Part shown: positions 8,537 through 16,781 of the stretch, one piece after another | Position numbering within the stretch: the first letter of the stretch is position 1 | Layout of the letters: each line of letters begins with the position of its first letter | Assembly (NCBI GenBank): GCA_016182605.1 | Contig: JACPGE010000016.1 | Span: 1-64,000, forward strand | Origin: Candidatus Hydrogenedentota bacterium | GTDB taxonomy: Bacteria > Hydrogenedentota > Hydrogenedentia > Hydrogenedentales > JAEUWI01 | Reading direction: 5' to 3' | DNA length: 64,000 nt | Translations under genes and position numbers: made by a program | The notes under the pieces: model-generated | Database searches by the model: none | What the model saw: only the letters and a program-made list of their open reading frames with translations | What the model was told of the DNA's origin: nothing

Positions 8537-9109
8537 TCAGAAAAGCAAAAGGCCGAAGTGCATCGAATAAAAGAGGTCTACGAGGGCCAATGGCACCAAG
8601 GCGAGCCACCCTATAAGCCTGAGCGCCCACGTGAGCGGTCGCTTCCACCCTGGAGGCTGGGGACCGGAGTATAGAGCAATACCCCACAAAACTACGGTGG
8701 CTAGCGACATCGCCGACATCGGCCAGTCGGAAAACGGTCGCGGCCCTGCCCCGGCTCCAGTTTCAAGGTCTACCGGTTCCGAGGCGAAATAGGTAAGGCC
8801 GTAGCCTTCGAGTTCTTGAGACTCCGGTACGTATACAACCCACAAATGGAAGGCGGACGTGGGCTGGAGAATCAGGTTGACTTCAAGCAAGTTCGGATCG
8901 TCCTTGGAGCTACGAACAGGTCCCTTCGATTGAATGCGGTGTTCGAGGGCTCTCTCGACATCGGCCACAGTCTTTGTAGATTCATCGCGCAGGACTAGTG
9001 CGCACTCCTCAAGAATGGAAAATCGCTGCATCAGTAAGGCATTTCCGGTGAGATAAAGCGCAAGGAGGATTGCAAAGAAAATGATGCCGGTTCGATCAGT
9101 GGTGGTCAT
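8537..9109 (-). CDS. Unknown membrane protein, paralogue of the 9638-10219 product
   Basis: 190 residues: one N-terminal helix (IIFFAILLALYLTGNALLMQ), a ~90-residue polar domain, and two C-terminal hydrophobic segments. It shares GNALLMQRFSILEECALVLRD and a PVDLETGAGAGPRPFSDW block with the protein encoded at 9638-10219. No known family recognised. ATG at 9109 chosen because it overlaps the stop of the truncated HepT frame (ATGA); a GTG at 9121 is the alternative. The polar domain sits between membrane segments, so it may be periplasmic and sense or bind something. Confidence 0.7.
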   Translation of the reverse strand: MTTTDRTGIIFFAILLALYLTGNALLMQRFSILEECALVLRDESTKTVADVERALEHRIQSKGPVRSSKDDPNLLEVNLILQPTSAFHLWVVYVPESQELEGYGLTYFASEPVDLETGAGAGPRPFSDWPMSAMSLATVVLWGIALYSGPQPPGWKRPLTWALRLIGWLALVPLALVDLFYSMHFGLLLF

Positions 9110-9237
9110 ACATTGACCCACTTGGACGGACGACTTGCATCGAACTCTTCGCGGTCTGTGTCCGAAACGTAGGCTATCGCCTCACGGGCGGCTTCGACAA
9201 TGTGTTGCAGTCGCGTCCGGTCGTCTCTAAGCAGCAT
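9106..9237 (-). pseudogene. Truncated HepT-like toxin (N-terminal 43 residues only)
   Basis: A short frame beginning at ATG 9237, overlapping the MNT gene's 3' end by 11 bases, reads MLLRDDRTRLQHIVEAAREA and continues with YVSDTDREEFDAS, the start of the HepT/DUF86 family (D.eRL..IleAae.i..yv.g.s.eeF). It then hits a stop at 9106 after 43 residues, whereas the family is ~110-140 residues and carries its RX4-6H RNase-like motif further on. The missing part is replaced by the membrane-protein gene, whose ATG overlaps this stop. The toxin is therefore expected to be dead. HepT normally pairs with MNT, which is present upstream. Confidence 0.65.
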
Positions 9238-9526
9238 ATTGGACGACCGCTTTGCGCACCACTTCGTCACGGAATAAATGGCTCAGATCGTTGGGCGTGC
9301 GCATATCCGCCTTTCGCCCCAGGAGCCCGGAAAGTTCCCGTTCCATGCCGCACAACCGCAACATACCGGGAACGCGATCCGGATGAAAGTTCACCAGCAC
9401 ATCCACATCGCTTTCGTCTGAAAAGTGATCGGTAATTACGGACCCGAAGAATGAGAGCTTGACGATATGGTGCTTCTCACAAAATATCGCAAGCTGGTCT
9501 TTGTCTACGTGAATTGCCAATTCCAT
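9227..9526 (-). CDS. MNT-type minimal nucleotidyltransferase (antitoxin of HepT)
   Basis: 99 residues. The nucleotidyltransferase motif GS-X10-DxD is exact: SFFGSVITDHFSDESDVDVL, with the metal-binding aspartates in DVD. MNT proteins add AMP groups to a Tyr in HepT and so neutralise it. The stop overlaps the start of a HepT-like frame, the usual gene order for the pair (MNT can precede HepT), but that partner is truncated. It may now be an orphan antitoxin or act on another protein. The start at 9526 is preceded by GAAGGATA. Confidence 0.85.
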   Translation of the reverse strand: MELAIHVDKDQLAIFCEKHHIVKLSFFGSVITDHFSDESDVDVLVNFHPDRVPGMLRLCGMERELSGLLGRKADMRTPNDLSHLFRDEVVRKAVVQYAA

Positions 9527-9637
9527 GTAAAGGATATCCTTCTCTGCTGGGGATCATAACACGATCCAGGGTGGTTGTCATTTCTGATCAGGAGTAATTC
9601 TGGCGCGTGCAGTGTAATCTCGCGGCACTGCGGCCAT

Positions 9638-10219
9638 TCAGAGATCCAATCCTGAGAGGATCACGTCCAGAAACAGCACCACATCCGCAAGCAGCAGCGG
9701 AACCAAAGCAAGTATGGCGAGCATACCCAAGGGAAGGTAGCGGATCTTCTGCGGCCACTTCGCGAATTGCGTGTCCCGATGCACGACACCGGGCCAAAGC
9801 AACAGCCACAACAGCGATGAGGGTACTGCCAGCCAGTCGCCAAAGAGCCGTCTACCCGCACCTTCTCCCGTGTCGAGGTCCACGGGATCGGAACCCGCAT
9901 GCACCAGCCCGCATTCCTGGATGAGTTGCGTCTCCGGGGCATATACCACCGTCACATGCAGACTCGAAAAACGCCTGAGCTTGAGCATGACCTCCTCCAT
10001 GCCTGGATGAGCCCCGGATGCGCGAACGGGAATTTTTTCCCGGATGAGATGTCCGAGCGATTTTTCCAGGTACGGCAGCGTGGTTACCGATGTGTCTCGC
10101 AGTATCCCGGCGCATTCTTCCACAATGGCGAAGCGTTGCATGATCAGAGCGTTGCCCGAAAAATAGACCCCGAGCAGCAGTACATACACGAGCACGGTCG
10201 ATCTGCCCGGAGTATTCAC
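9638..10219 (-). CDS. Unknown membrane protein, paralogue of the 8537-9109 product
   Basis: 193 residues if a GTG at 10219 is used; AGGGAG lies about 10 bases upstream, and this start gives a length equal to the paralogue (190). A longer ATG frame (to 10339) has an extra, unsupported N-terminus. One N-terminal helix (TVLVYVLLLGVYFSGNALIM), a ~90-residue polar domain with PVDLDTGEGAGRRLFGDW, then two C-terminal helices. Same architecture as the gene at 8537-9109, separated by the MNT/HepT remnant, so the two arose by duplication or one was inserted into the toxin locus. Function unknown. Confidence 0.7.
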   Translation of the reverse strand: MNTPGRSTVLVYVLLLGVYFSGNALIMQRFAIVEECAGILRDTSVTTLPYLEKSLGHLIREKIPVRASGAHPGMEEVMLKLRRFSSLHVTVVYAPETQLIQECGLVHAGSDPVDLDTGEGAGRRLFGDWLAVPSSLLWLLLWPGVVHRDTQFAKWPQKIRYLPLGMLAILALVPLLLADVVLFLDVILSGLDL

Positions 10220-10390
10220 GGACTGAAATTCTCCCTGTAGTTGGGACCTCGCAATACCGCGTGGGATGCCCATTCTTCCCAATTCTTGATGGTCGACGAA
10301 GCAGATGCTGTGAATGGACAGGCCATTGTCATGGAGCACGGAGCCGGGAGACCACCCTGCAGCAGGAAGTATACGTTCTCACCCCTCCCC

Positions 10391-10428
10391 AAAAAAGCAC
10401 GCCCTGGAAGGGAGAGCATCCAGGGCGT
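10391..10428 (-). terminator. Rho-independent terminator, minus strand
   Basis: Perfect 10-bp stem ACGCCCTGGA (10399-10408) / TCCAGGGCGT (10419-10428) with a 10-base loop. On the minus strand it is followed by GC then six T (10391-10396). It lies ~400 bases after the stop of the AICAR transformylase gene, beyond that gene's own terminator, so a small transcript may lie between. Confidence 0.6.
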
Positions 10429-10782
10429 TGAGGCTCGTCCTGCTGGTGTCGGGTAGACACAGCATTTCGAGGGAGAGGCTTGCAGGGGTGGAACCCGCTG
10501 CCCAGGCACTGGGAGGCGCCGGGGCAGCGGATTCCCGTTCATATTAAGGAGCGGTTAAGAGATTTTGATCGGGGTGTTCTTAAGAATCCCCGAATTTCCA
10601 GGGATCCCAACGGGTTGTTATTGTCGTCGGCAAAGCGTTTTTTAATCTTCGCCATCAACCATGAACGCAAGTCCCGTACCAACCCAAAAGCCCCAGAATT
10701 TGCCCCCATTGGTGCCAAAACCTGTAACGTCCCCGGCACACTCGTGTGCGCCTGTCCCGTCCCGTGTTACATGTCCGGCACA

Positions 10783-10820
10783 CAAAAAAAAGGACCGGCG
10801 TTCATCCCGTCGGCCCTTTT
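10783..10820 (-). terminator. Rho-independent terminator after the AICAR transformylase gene
   Basis: Minus-strand hairpin GGGCCGACG / CGCCGGTCC (one wobble pair and one mismatch) with loop GGATGAA, followed by eight T. It lies 16-55 bases beyond the stop at 10836. Confidence 0.75.
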
Positions 10821-10835
10821 CTTCGCTGCAAATGG

Positions 10836-11954
10836 TCAATGGTGCGAAAAACACCGCTCCATCGTAAACACCATCGTCGCACCGCACTCGTTGCACGCCA
10901 TGATCGCATCGTAGTCGTTCATGCTGCCCCCGGGCTGCACAATCGCGCACACCCCCTCACCCGTCGCCGCATCCACCGCATCGCGGAAGGGGAAGAACCC
11001 GTCCGACGCCATCACCGCGCCCTTCAGCGTCTCCTCGCCTTTGTACTTCGATTTCGCCTTGATGATCGCCTGCTGCACCGCGCCCACGCGATCCTGCTCG
11101 CCCGTGCCCACCGCCAGAGTCTGGCCGTTCTTCACGATCACCACCCCGTTCGAACGCACGTGAATGTTCACATACCACGCAAAGAGCAGATCGTCCAGCT
11201 CGCGCTGCGTCGCCTGCCGCGCAATGTCAATCCGCCCCTTCTTCGGGTGCTCGTTGTAGGCCGCCACCAAGTCCGCCGTCGACTTTACCCGCGACAGGTA
11301 CGGCTTTGCCACGATGATGCTGCCGTCATCCAGCACCTTCATCTCCAGCGCGTGATCTGTATCGTCAATGAACTTGGGCAGCACATCGAAGGCTGGCAGC
11401 TTCACGAGCCGCAGTTCCTTGTTCCGCTTGAAGCGATCAAAATTGTTGAAGGCCTGCAGCGCACCCGCCGTGAACGATGGCGCCGCAACCCCCTCCACAA
11501 TCGTCTGCATGATCTCCACCGCCGCGGGCTCGTCCACCTCCGTATTGAATACTACCACGCTCCCGAAGGCCGCCTGCGCATCCGCGTCCCGCGCGCGCAC
11601 ATACACGTCCACCAGGCCATGCCCCTCCAGCGCCATTGCCACACCAGACGGATTGCAATGCTTCATCACCGCGCACGCCGGCCGTGAAATAAACTTCAAG
11701 ATGCCGATCGCGTGCTGCATGTCTTCCAGGTTCGTCTGCGACAGGCCGCTCTTCCCCGTCTTCACAATCTCCAGGCGCCCCAGCACCAGATTCTTCGCGT
11801 CCACCGGCCGGTAGAAGGCCGCGGGCTGGTGGGGATTCGTTCCATACCGCAGATCCTCCACCTTCTCATAGCGCCGCCCCGCCACCTCCATCGTGCTGGG
11901 AAAATCACCCTCCGTCCGGGTGCGGTACATTTCCTTCAAATCTTTCTCGGCCAT
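10836..11954 (-). CDS. Stand-alone AICAR transformylase domain protein (PurH C-terminal half)
   Basis: 372 residues matching only the AICAR formyltransferase half of PurH; the N-terminal IMP cyclohydrolase domain (~200 residues) is absent. Visible motifs: YGTNPHQPAAFYRP at the start, VMKHCNPSGVA (the catalytic Lys-His motif, with Ser for the usual Cys), AAFGSVVVFNTEVDEPAA, YLSRVKSTADLVAAY, SDGFFPFRDAVD and IVQPGGSMNDYD at the end. The reaction is AICAR + 10-formyl-THF to FAICAR in purine synthesis; cyclisation to IMP would need another protein (PurO or a separate PurH N-domain). The ATG at 11954 follows GGATGGAG; the longer frame to 12236 has no domain support. It is the only gene of its transcript, with a terminator just downstream. 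Confidence 0.85.
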   Translation of the reverse strand: MAEKDLKEMYRTRTEGDFPSTMEVAGRRYEKVEDLRYGTNPHQPAAFYRPVDAKNLVLGRLEIVKTGKSGLSQTNLEDMQHAIGILKFISRPACAVMKHCNPSGVAMALEGHGLVDVYVRARDADAQAAFGSVVVFNTEVDEPAAVEIMQTIVEGVAAPSFTAGALQAFNNFDRFKRNKELRLVKLPAFDVLPKFIDDTDHALEMKVLDDGSIIVAKPYLSRVKSTADLVAAYNEHPKKGRIDIARQATQRELDDLLFAWYVNIHVRSNGVVIVKNGQTLAVGTGEQDRVGAVQQAIIKAKSKYKGEETLKGAVMASDGFFPFRDAVDAATGEGVCAIVQPGGSMNDYDAIMACNECGATMVFTMERCFSHH

Positions 11955-12144
11955 CTCGCGTTCTCCATCCCGTCGCGCCCGTCCATCGCGCAACCGTCGT
12001 CGTGGTAAAGAGGCGCCCGGCGCCTTTAAAATCCATTCCGTCTGCCATCTTGAGAAACTCAGGGGGCTGTCCCCGGCGTGCATACCATCATGCCGGGCCC
12101 CCCTGACCCATAGCCGCCCATTTTGCCACACCCACCCCGCCCGC

Positions 12145-15036
12145 TTAAAGAACCCGCCGCCATCCAGCCACCCCAAGCACCCCAAGGAGCACCAGCAGAC
12201 ATACCACGTCCGAAATCCGAAATCCGGCCTGCTCACTCACGCCGCAGACCGGAAATCCCGGCTTGGGTGCGTCATCCGCCAGTATCACGTCAATCACTTC
12301 CGCGCGGCGCGCCGCCGTGTTGTGATGGTGCAGCACGAGCAGTTTCGGCGCTTCTAGCGTCGCGGCCACGGCCCGGTCGATGCGCAACACCATCGGCTGC
12401 GCCACGTCATCCACACCCAACGGTCCGGCAATCAGCCCCTCCACCTCTACAATCAGATGCCGCGCGCGATCCACCTCCAGCCACGGCGTCTCGTCCATCA
12501 ACTCAAGCGCGGGCGGAAAGACCACGCCGGGCAACAGAAAGGTTTGCACGCGCATGCGGAACCCACTGTCTTCCAGACCGAGCGCTGTCAACGGCGCCGT
12601 GAGGAACAGCACATTGGAATGAAACAGCGCCGTGTTGTAGCTGTCCGGCGCAAGTTGATTGAGGTTCCCCACAATGGCATCCGCGCTCCCGTTGCGCAGC
12701 CGGCTCGAGTAGACGTCGCGGAAGGGCACGCCGGTCCCCGCCGCCGTCTGATCGGAGGACGAGTACAGCACGCGGTCCGCCACCCCGTCCGCGTCCAGGT
12801 CAATCTCCACGCTGAACTGCACGTAGTTCGGTGTGAACCAGTCACCGTGCACCGCGATCCCGACCGCGAGTTCCTGTTCCGCCTCTGCGCCGTCGAAGGG
12901 CGTGAACGCTACCCCCACCTGCGCAATATCCGCCCCCGCCTCCAGGCCCGTGCGCGCAGCGTCCTGCGCGTCGCTATGGAGCCACTTATACACGCTGCGC
13001 GACGCCGTCTCGTCGTCCGGCAGGGAGGACCCATGCGCAAAACTGCTTCCTTCGAAGTGCAGTGCCCCATTCCCATCCGCATCCACCTGCACCGCCGTGT
13101 CCGTTGCACGCACGTCTGAAGCGGGACGCAGCGCCGCATAATAGCCCAGCCGCAGCGTCTCCCCGTCCGCCATGTCGGTCAATGCCACGTAACCCACCGC
13201 TTCACTTATCCAGTGGCGCAACACATTCGCAGTCCGTGCCGCGGCCGCGGGATCGCGCACGTGCTTCATCATTTCGGCCTCCGCATCCAGCGTTAGCGTC
13301 AATGCCGCACTCTCCCCGGCGCCCAACGACAAGAAGTCTGGCGCGATGGCAACGCTCACCCCCGGAATCGTCACCACAGGGTCGAGGCCCACGGAAAAAC
13401 TCCGTGCCTCCGTACCCAGATTCGACACCGTGATCGACTCCGTTTCATGCAGCACATCCACCACTTCACGGGCCTGAAACGTAACATGCACCGCCTCCGG
13501 ATGCGCCGTCCCGAAGAGGATTACGCTGTTGCGCGACGCATGCGCGCCATCCACTGCGCCCACACCGGCCTGCGCCGGACCATTGCGCGGCAGGGCCTGA
13601 TCCGGATCGAGAAACACATCGCGAGACGCCGTGTTCATGATCAGCGCCTTCACCTGCGGCGCCGTCAACTGCGGATCCTGCTGGCGCAACAACGACGCCA
13701 ATCCCGCCACATGGGGACACGCCATGGAGGTGCCGCTCAACAGACGCACCGGCTCCGCGCCACTGACCACGAAGGCGCCCGCCGATCGTATGCGCGATCC
13801 CGGCGCGGTGACATCCGGCTTCAGCCACACGCGCCCCCCGTGGCTGTGCGACGGCCCGCGCGAAGAGAAGGAGGACAACTGAAACGCGTCCAGGCCCGTC
13901 TCCCCGGGGTCCTCATCCTCACAGGCGGCCACACTGATCACCCACGGCGACGCGGCCGGCATGCTCGTGATGTAGTAGGTGTCGCCGTTGTTCCCCGCCG
14001 AGGCCACCACCACCACGCCCGCCTGCGCTGCGCGATTGCAGGCCTCCGCCTCCACCGCATCCGCGGGGCCAAAGGGCTCGCCCAGGGAAAGGTTCAGCAC
14101 ATCCAGCCGATCGGAAAGATCGCCGTCGCCATTGGGATCCATCGCCCAATCGATGGCCGGCAGCAGCACATCGCTCTGCAACGACGCACTGAAAATCTTC
14201 AACGCGTAGAATTCCACCTCCGGCGCCATCCCCGGCCCCAGCTTGAGCCCGGCGATTGCATCACTGCCATACGGCCCCGCAAAGGCCACCCCATCCTGCC
14301 GGATGCCGTTCCCACCGAGTATCCCCGCCACGTGCGTGCCGTGGCCGTTCTGGTCCATCGGATCCGGATCGGGCTCGGGCACATCGTTCTCCTCATCGAG
14401 CGGGTCATAGCGCTCCCCCACAAAATCATAGCCCCCCACTACACGCACCGTGGGAAAGAACCCGTCATCGATGCGTGTCGTGTCGTTCGCGGCATGATCG
14501 GCACTATCTCCTTGTCCACCAAAATCGGCGTGCAGGTAGTCGATGCCCGTATCCACCACCCCCACCCGGATGCCCCGGCCCGTCAGTCCCTCCGGCTGCG
14601 CCTCCCAGAAGGCCGGCGCGCCCACGAACGGCACACTTGTGGCCACTTCCAGCGTGAAGCGCCGCAACGGCACAACGCGTTTCACTTCCGGCATCGCACG
14701 AAGCGCTCCCAAAGACGCATCGGGAACGTGCAGTGCCACCGCATTCGCCCCAAGCTGCACCGCAAAGAGTTCCCGGACCGCCAGGGCCTTGGCCGCAAAG
14801 CCCGATCGCAAGGCTGCCTGCTCCTGGAACACTGCGTCACGTGCCGCGCGGGCGGCCACAGCGGCTTTCTCTGGTGCGGCCCGGTGCGCCGCATAGACCT
14901 GTGCCACCGGTGGCGCGTGCAACTCCACCAGCACTCGGTGCGCTGGGGCCCCCTGCCCGAAAGCGCCGGAACACGCCAGTATCAGCGGGGCCGCGGCGCC
15001 CCGCAGGATGGGCAAATGGCACACTCGAAAGAACAT
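12145..15036 (-). CDS. Secreted subtilisin-like serine protease (S8) with C-terminal membrane tail
   Basis: 963 residues. The Sec signal is weak-looking but present (LPILRGAAAPLILACSGAFG). An N-terminal inhibitor-like propeptide comes first, then the S8 triad: Asp in VGVVDTGIDYLHADF, His in NGHGTHVAGILGGNG and Ser in LLSGTSMACPHVAGLASLL. A ~400-residue beta-rich C-terminal part follows, and the end (VCGVSEQAGFRISD then LLVLLGVLGVAGWRR) is a hydrophobic stretch with a basic tail, i.e. a CTERM-type sorting/anchor signal. ATG at 15036 preferred because AGGAG lies 5 bases upstream. The next gene starts divergently, about 100 bases away. Confidence 0.9.
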   Translation of the reverse strand: MFFRVCHLPILRGAAAPLILACSGAFGQGAPAHRVLVELHAPPVAQVYAAHRAAPEKAAVAARAARDAVFQEQAALRSGFAAKALAVRELFAVQLGANAVALHVPDASLGALRAMPEVKRVVPLRRFTLEVATSVPFVGAPAFWEAQPEGLTGRGIRVGVVDTGIDYLHADFGGQGDSADHAANDTTRIDDGFFPTVRVVGGYDFVGERYDPLDEENDVPEPDPDPMDQNGHGTHVAGILGGNGIRQDGVAFAGPYGSDAIAGLKLGPGMAPEVEFYALKIFSASLQSDVLLPAIDWAMDPNGDGDLSDRLDVLNLSLGEPFGPADAVEAEACNRAAQAGVVVVASAGNNGDTYYITSMPAASPWVISVAACEDEDPGETGLDAFQLSSFSSRGPSHSHGGRVWLKPDVTAPGSRIRSAGAFVVSGAEPVRLLSGTSMACPHVAGLASLLRQQDPQLTAPQVKALIMNTASRDVFLDPDQALPRNGPAQAGVGAVDGAHASRNSVILFGTAHPEAVHVTFQAREVVDVLHETESITVSNLGTEARSFSVGLDPVVTIPGVSVAIAPDFLSLGAGESAALTLTLDAEAEMMKHVRDPAAAARTANVLRHWISEAVGYVALTDMADGETLRLGYYAALRPASDVRATDTAVQVDADGNGALHFEGSSFAHGSSLPDDETASRSVYKWLHSDAQDAARTGLEAGADIAQVGVAFTPFDGAEAEQELAVGIAVHGDWFTPNYVQFSVEIDLDADGVADRVLYSSSDQTAAGTGVPFRDVYSSRLRNGSADAIVGNLNQLAPDSYNTALFHSNVLFLTAPLTALGLEDSGFRMRVQTFLLPGVVFPPALELMDETPWLEVDRARHLIVEVEGLIAGPLGVDDVAQPMVLRIDRAVAATLEAPKLLVLHHHNTAARRAEVIDVILADDAPKPGFPVCGVSEQAGFRISDVVCLLVLLGVLGVAGWRRVL

Positions 15037-15137
15037 GTTAACTCCTGGGGGCATTTTGGTATTATTCGCACGCAGTGTCCGGTCACTACACTATACCAAG
15101 CAATCACAGTGCACGCGAACCAATAAGGGCTGAAAGC

Positions 15138-16259
15138 ATGAATCTCGTCTCCAAAAAACTGGCAATTCAATGGGGTTTGGGGGGCGCTTGCGCCCTGACA
15201 CTGTGCGCCGGCGTCATGCCTGCCGCCACTGCCGGCCCCGGCGCAATCTCCGCTTTCCACGCCGCCGCCTTCACACAGGGCGCTGCGGACAAGACCAGCG
15301 GCGACGGCGAATACGCCTTCAAGGTCCTCTTCACCTCTTCCCACCTCCCCGCGGAGGCCCAGGCCGTCCTGGAAAAAGCCCATGGTGGCTTCGGCATCGA
15401 CATCCGCGAAGGCCAGGGCGAAATTTACTTCGCCCTCCCCGGCGCGGGCATCATCCAGATCAGCAAGGACCTCAAGTCCACCAAGATGATCCCCACGCCC
15501 GACGACATCAAGAACAACAACATGCACAACACCATGTTCTGGCAGGCGCCCTCCGGCACGCCATACCTTTCCTTCCCCGCGAATGACACCGCCAAAATCC
15601 TCACCGCGGGACTCGACGGCACCCTGGCCAATACCCTGGACGCACCCGCGGGCTTCGACTTCGATGAACCCGTGGTCAATGCCTACTTTGCCGCCGGTGA
15701 AAAATTCGTTCCCACCGATGTCGAGTACCTCGATGGCCGCTTTTACATCACCACCGGCTACTCCAAGCTCGACTACGTCCTCACCGCCACCGTCCGTGAA
15801 GACGGCGGCATCCACTCCGAGTGGCACGACCTCGCCTTCGGCGGCAAGGGCGACGGCGCGGGACAGTTCGGCACAGGCCACGGCGTCACCATCGCACCCG
15901 ATGGCAAGCATCTCGCCATTGCCGATCGCCCCAATTCGGAAATCGAGTTCTTCACCCGCTACGGACGCTTCCTCGAAAAGGTCGACATGCCCAAGGGCTC
16001 CCTGCCGTGCGACGTCGATTTTGAAGCGGGCTACATGCTCGTCGGCTGCCTCGAAGGACCCAACAAGGAAGTCGGCGCCCCCATCTACCTCGTGAAAGAC
16101 AACCAGGTCGTCTCCACCGTAATCATCCGCGAAGAACTCGGGCTCGAAAAATTCGCCCACATTCACAACGCGGCCCTGCGCGAAATCAACGGCAAGCTTT
16201 ACATCATCGCCCAGGCCTGGAACCCCGGCGACTTCGCCATCCTCGAACAGGTGAAGTAA
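15138..16259 (+). CDS. Secreted beta-propeller (NHL/SMP-like) protein of unknown role
   Basis: 373 residues with a Sec signal (LGGACALTLCAGVMPAATAG, cut near AGPGAISAF). The mature part shows repeated beta strands with D-G-x motifs (GFGIDIREGQGEIYFALP, VEYLDGRFYITTGYS, VTIAPDGKHLAIADRPNSEI), suggesting six propeller blades as in the NHL/SMP-30 group. No catalytic set is recognisable. It stands alone between two converging/diverging genes and ends in a good terminator (16280-16318). Start at 15138 because the signal peptide begins there; an upstream ATG at 15075 gives a longer N-terminus without support. Confidence 0.6.
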   Translation: MNLVSKKLAIQWGLGGACALTLCAGVMPAATAGPGAISAFHAAAFTQGAADKTSGDGEYAFKVLFTSSHLPAEAQAVLEKAHGGFGIDIREGQGEIYFALPGAGIIQISKDLKSTKMIPTPDDIKNNNMHNTMFWQAPSGTPYLSFPANDTAKILTAGLDGTLANTLDAPAGFDFDEPVVNAYFAAGEKFVPTDVEYLDGRFYITTGYSKLDYVLTATVREDGGIHSEWHDLAFGGKGDGAGQFGTGHGVTIAPDGKHLAIADRPNSEIEFFTRYGRFLEKVDMPKGSLPCDVDFEAGYMLVGCLEGPNKEVGAPIYLVKDNQVVSTVIIREELGLEKFAHIHNAALREINGKLYIIAQAWNPGDFAILEQVK

Positions 16260-16279
16260 GTCCGCTCAAGAACAATTGT

Positions 16280-16318
16280 GCCCGCCGGTGCATCCCTCGC
16301 CGGCGGGCATTTTCTTTC
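16280..16318 (+). terminator. Rho-independent terminator after the beta-propeller gene
   Basis: Stem GCCCGCCGG (16280-16288) / CCGGCGGGC (16300-16308), 11-base loop, followed by ATTTTCTTT. It lies 20-58 bases beyond the stop. Confidence 0.8.
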
Positions 16319-16781
16319 AATCGCCACAATTTTCCCCGGATTATTTTTATCCACCGCCCCAAGATTGCACAGACCCGCAACAAGAACACGTCCGTTTTCA
16401 CCCCCATCAGCAATTCCGTGTCACCCTAAGTTGGGGCCACGAGGCCACAAACAACGGGGCCACAAACCACTTGACACCCAATCCATATTTTGTCACAATA
16501 CTTTCCTATAATCTGGCGTATTTACTTTGAACACTCCACAATGCAATGGTTGTTTATCTGGAACTATGTTGCGTCAATAACGCGAAGTCATGGAGAACTA
16601 CGCTTTGCTTGAGCACGCCAAAAATATTCAATGGCATCGCAATGGCCGCGATTGTCAAAACACCGAACAAATGTCGCGTGATTCCCTTGCGCGGCAACGA
16701 TCTAAGTTCTGGAGCGCCGAATTGTAATAATTCCAACCCTCTTGCAGATTTCTTGATTGCACCAAGACTCGAGGATTCCCG
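16319..16781. other. AT-rich space upstream of the SIR2 gene pair
   Basis: About 460 bases, clearly more AT-rich than the neighbouring genes, with no supported gene; a plus-strand frame of 91 codons exists but looks non-coding. It holds the repeat GGCCACAAAC at about 16444 and 16460, preceded by a related GGGGCCACGA unit, and the promoter elements listed separately. Confidence 0.4.
16471..16512 (+). promoter_or_regulatory. Candidate promoter(s) of the SIR2 pair
   Basis: TTGACA at 16471-16476 with a CACAAT (16494-16499) at a 17-base spacing, and a perfect TATAAT at 16507-16512 (no good -35 at the right distance). Tandem GGCCACAAAC repeats lie just upstream (16444-16469) and could be an operator. 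Confidence 0.4.

Larger units (their letters stand above)
10220..10835. other. Non-coding stretch with two minus-strand terminators
   Basis: About 615 bases with little coding support. Terminators at 10391-10428 and 10783-10820 both act on the minus strand, and a 14-base palindrome GCACACTCGTGTGC lies around 10735-10750. A small minus frame (10539-10739, ATG at 10739) could encode 66 residues (Lys/Arg-rich end MAKIKKRFADDNNN) between the two terminators, but codon use and lack of a ribosome site argue against it. Confidence 0.35.
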
